The notes under the pieces: model-generated
Told to the model about the DNA's origin: nothing
Database searches by the model: none
Seen by the model: the letters and a program-made list of their open reading frames with translations, nothing else
In this document: positions 6,099 through 6,155 of the stretch, piece after piece
How positions within the stretch are numbered: position 1 is the stretch's first letter
Layout: each line of letters begins with the position of its first letter
DNA from: JAVVUJ01 sp964582545
GTDB taxonomy: Bacteria > Bacillota > Clostridia > Peptostreptococcales > Anaerovoracaceae
Assembly: GCA_964582545.1 (NCBI GenBank)
Contig: CAZOSB010000060.1
Span: forward strand, 1 to 6,155
DNA length: 6,155 bases
Reading direction: 5' to 3'
Translations under genes and position numbers: made by a program

Positions 6099-6155
6099 CC
6101 AAAGTTACTATTCACAGTCTCAGAAAAGCAAATGCAGAAGAATCTTTTATCCAGA
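6099..6155. other. Window edge upstream of the operon, no gene assigned
   Basis: These bases show no complete gene and no clear terminator. On the minus strand two frames end here (TGA at 6112-6114, TAA at 6147-6149), so the tail of an upstream same-strand gene could be present. The few residues visible match no family I can name. In many Firmicutes the gene before hrcA is hemW, but nothing here confirms that. Confidence 0.3.

Noticed and set aside
5980..6154. Minus-strand frame free of stops running through the promoter and CIRCE
   Set aside because: It has no ATG and no ribosome site, its content is A/T-rich low complexity, and it crosses clear regulatory elements. The openness is chance.
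1..6155. CRISPR arrays, tRNA or rRNA genes, insertion sequences, phage genes or attachment sites
   Set aside because: None seen. About 94 percent of the window is accounted for by five intact housekeeping genes, and the gaps are too short and lack such features.

Overview
The window is one end-to-end HrcA-controlled heat-shock operon of a low-to-moderate-GC Gram-positive bacterium, read entirely from the minus strand in the order hrcA, grpE, dnaK, dnaJ, prmA. Gene order, a perfect CIRCE operator, strong AGGAG-type ribosome sites, and a DnaK lacking the roughly 24-residue nucleotide-binding-domain insertion found in Gram-negative DnaK all point to Firmicutes. The protein style suggests Clostridia, but the genus cannot be fixed from sequence reading alone.

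Layout, following transcription (right to left). Bases 6025-6155 hold no recognisable complete gene; they carry an A/T-tract stretch and a sigma-A-type promoter (TTGACA, 17 bp, TAAATT). The CIRCE operator at 5998-6024 lies just after the predicted transcription start and so also forms the 5' leader of the mRNA. hrcA (4930-5973) encodes the repressor that binds CIRCE. grpE (4305-4937) overlaps the end of hrcA by 8 bp. An 83-bp gap leads to dnaK (2350-4221). An 82-bp gap with a strong GC-rich stem-loop leads to dnaJ (1113-2267). A 17-bp gap leads to prmA (82-1095). The last 81 bases hold two weak hairpins and no gene start on the minus strand.

How the genes work together: DnaK is the ATP-driven chaperone, DnaJ delivers substrate and stimulates ATP hydrolysis, and GrpE exchanges nucleotide. 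HrcA represses the whole unit through CIRCE and loses activity on heat stress, closing a feedback loop. PrmA, which methylates ribosomal protein L11, is a familiar passenger at the end of this operon in Firmicutes.

No novel biological system is visible. The observations worth checking are modest: a strand-asymmetric stem-loop between dnaK and dnaJ, an ambiguous grpE start, an enlarged acidic PrmA N-terminal region, a weakly masked prmA ribosome site, and signs that the operon may end after prmA without an adjacent rsmE.
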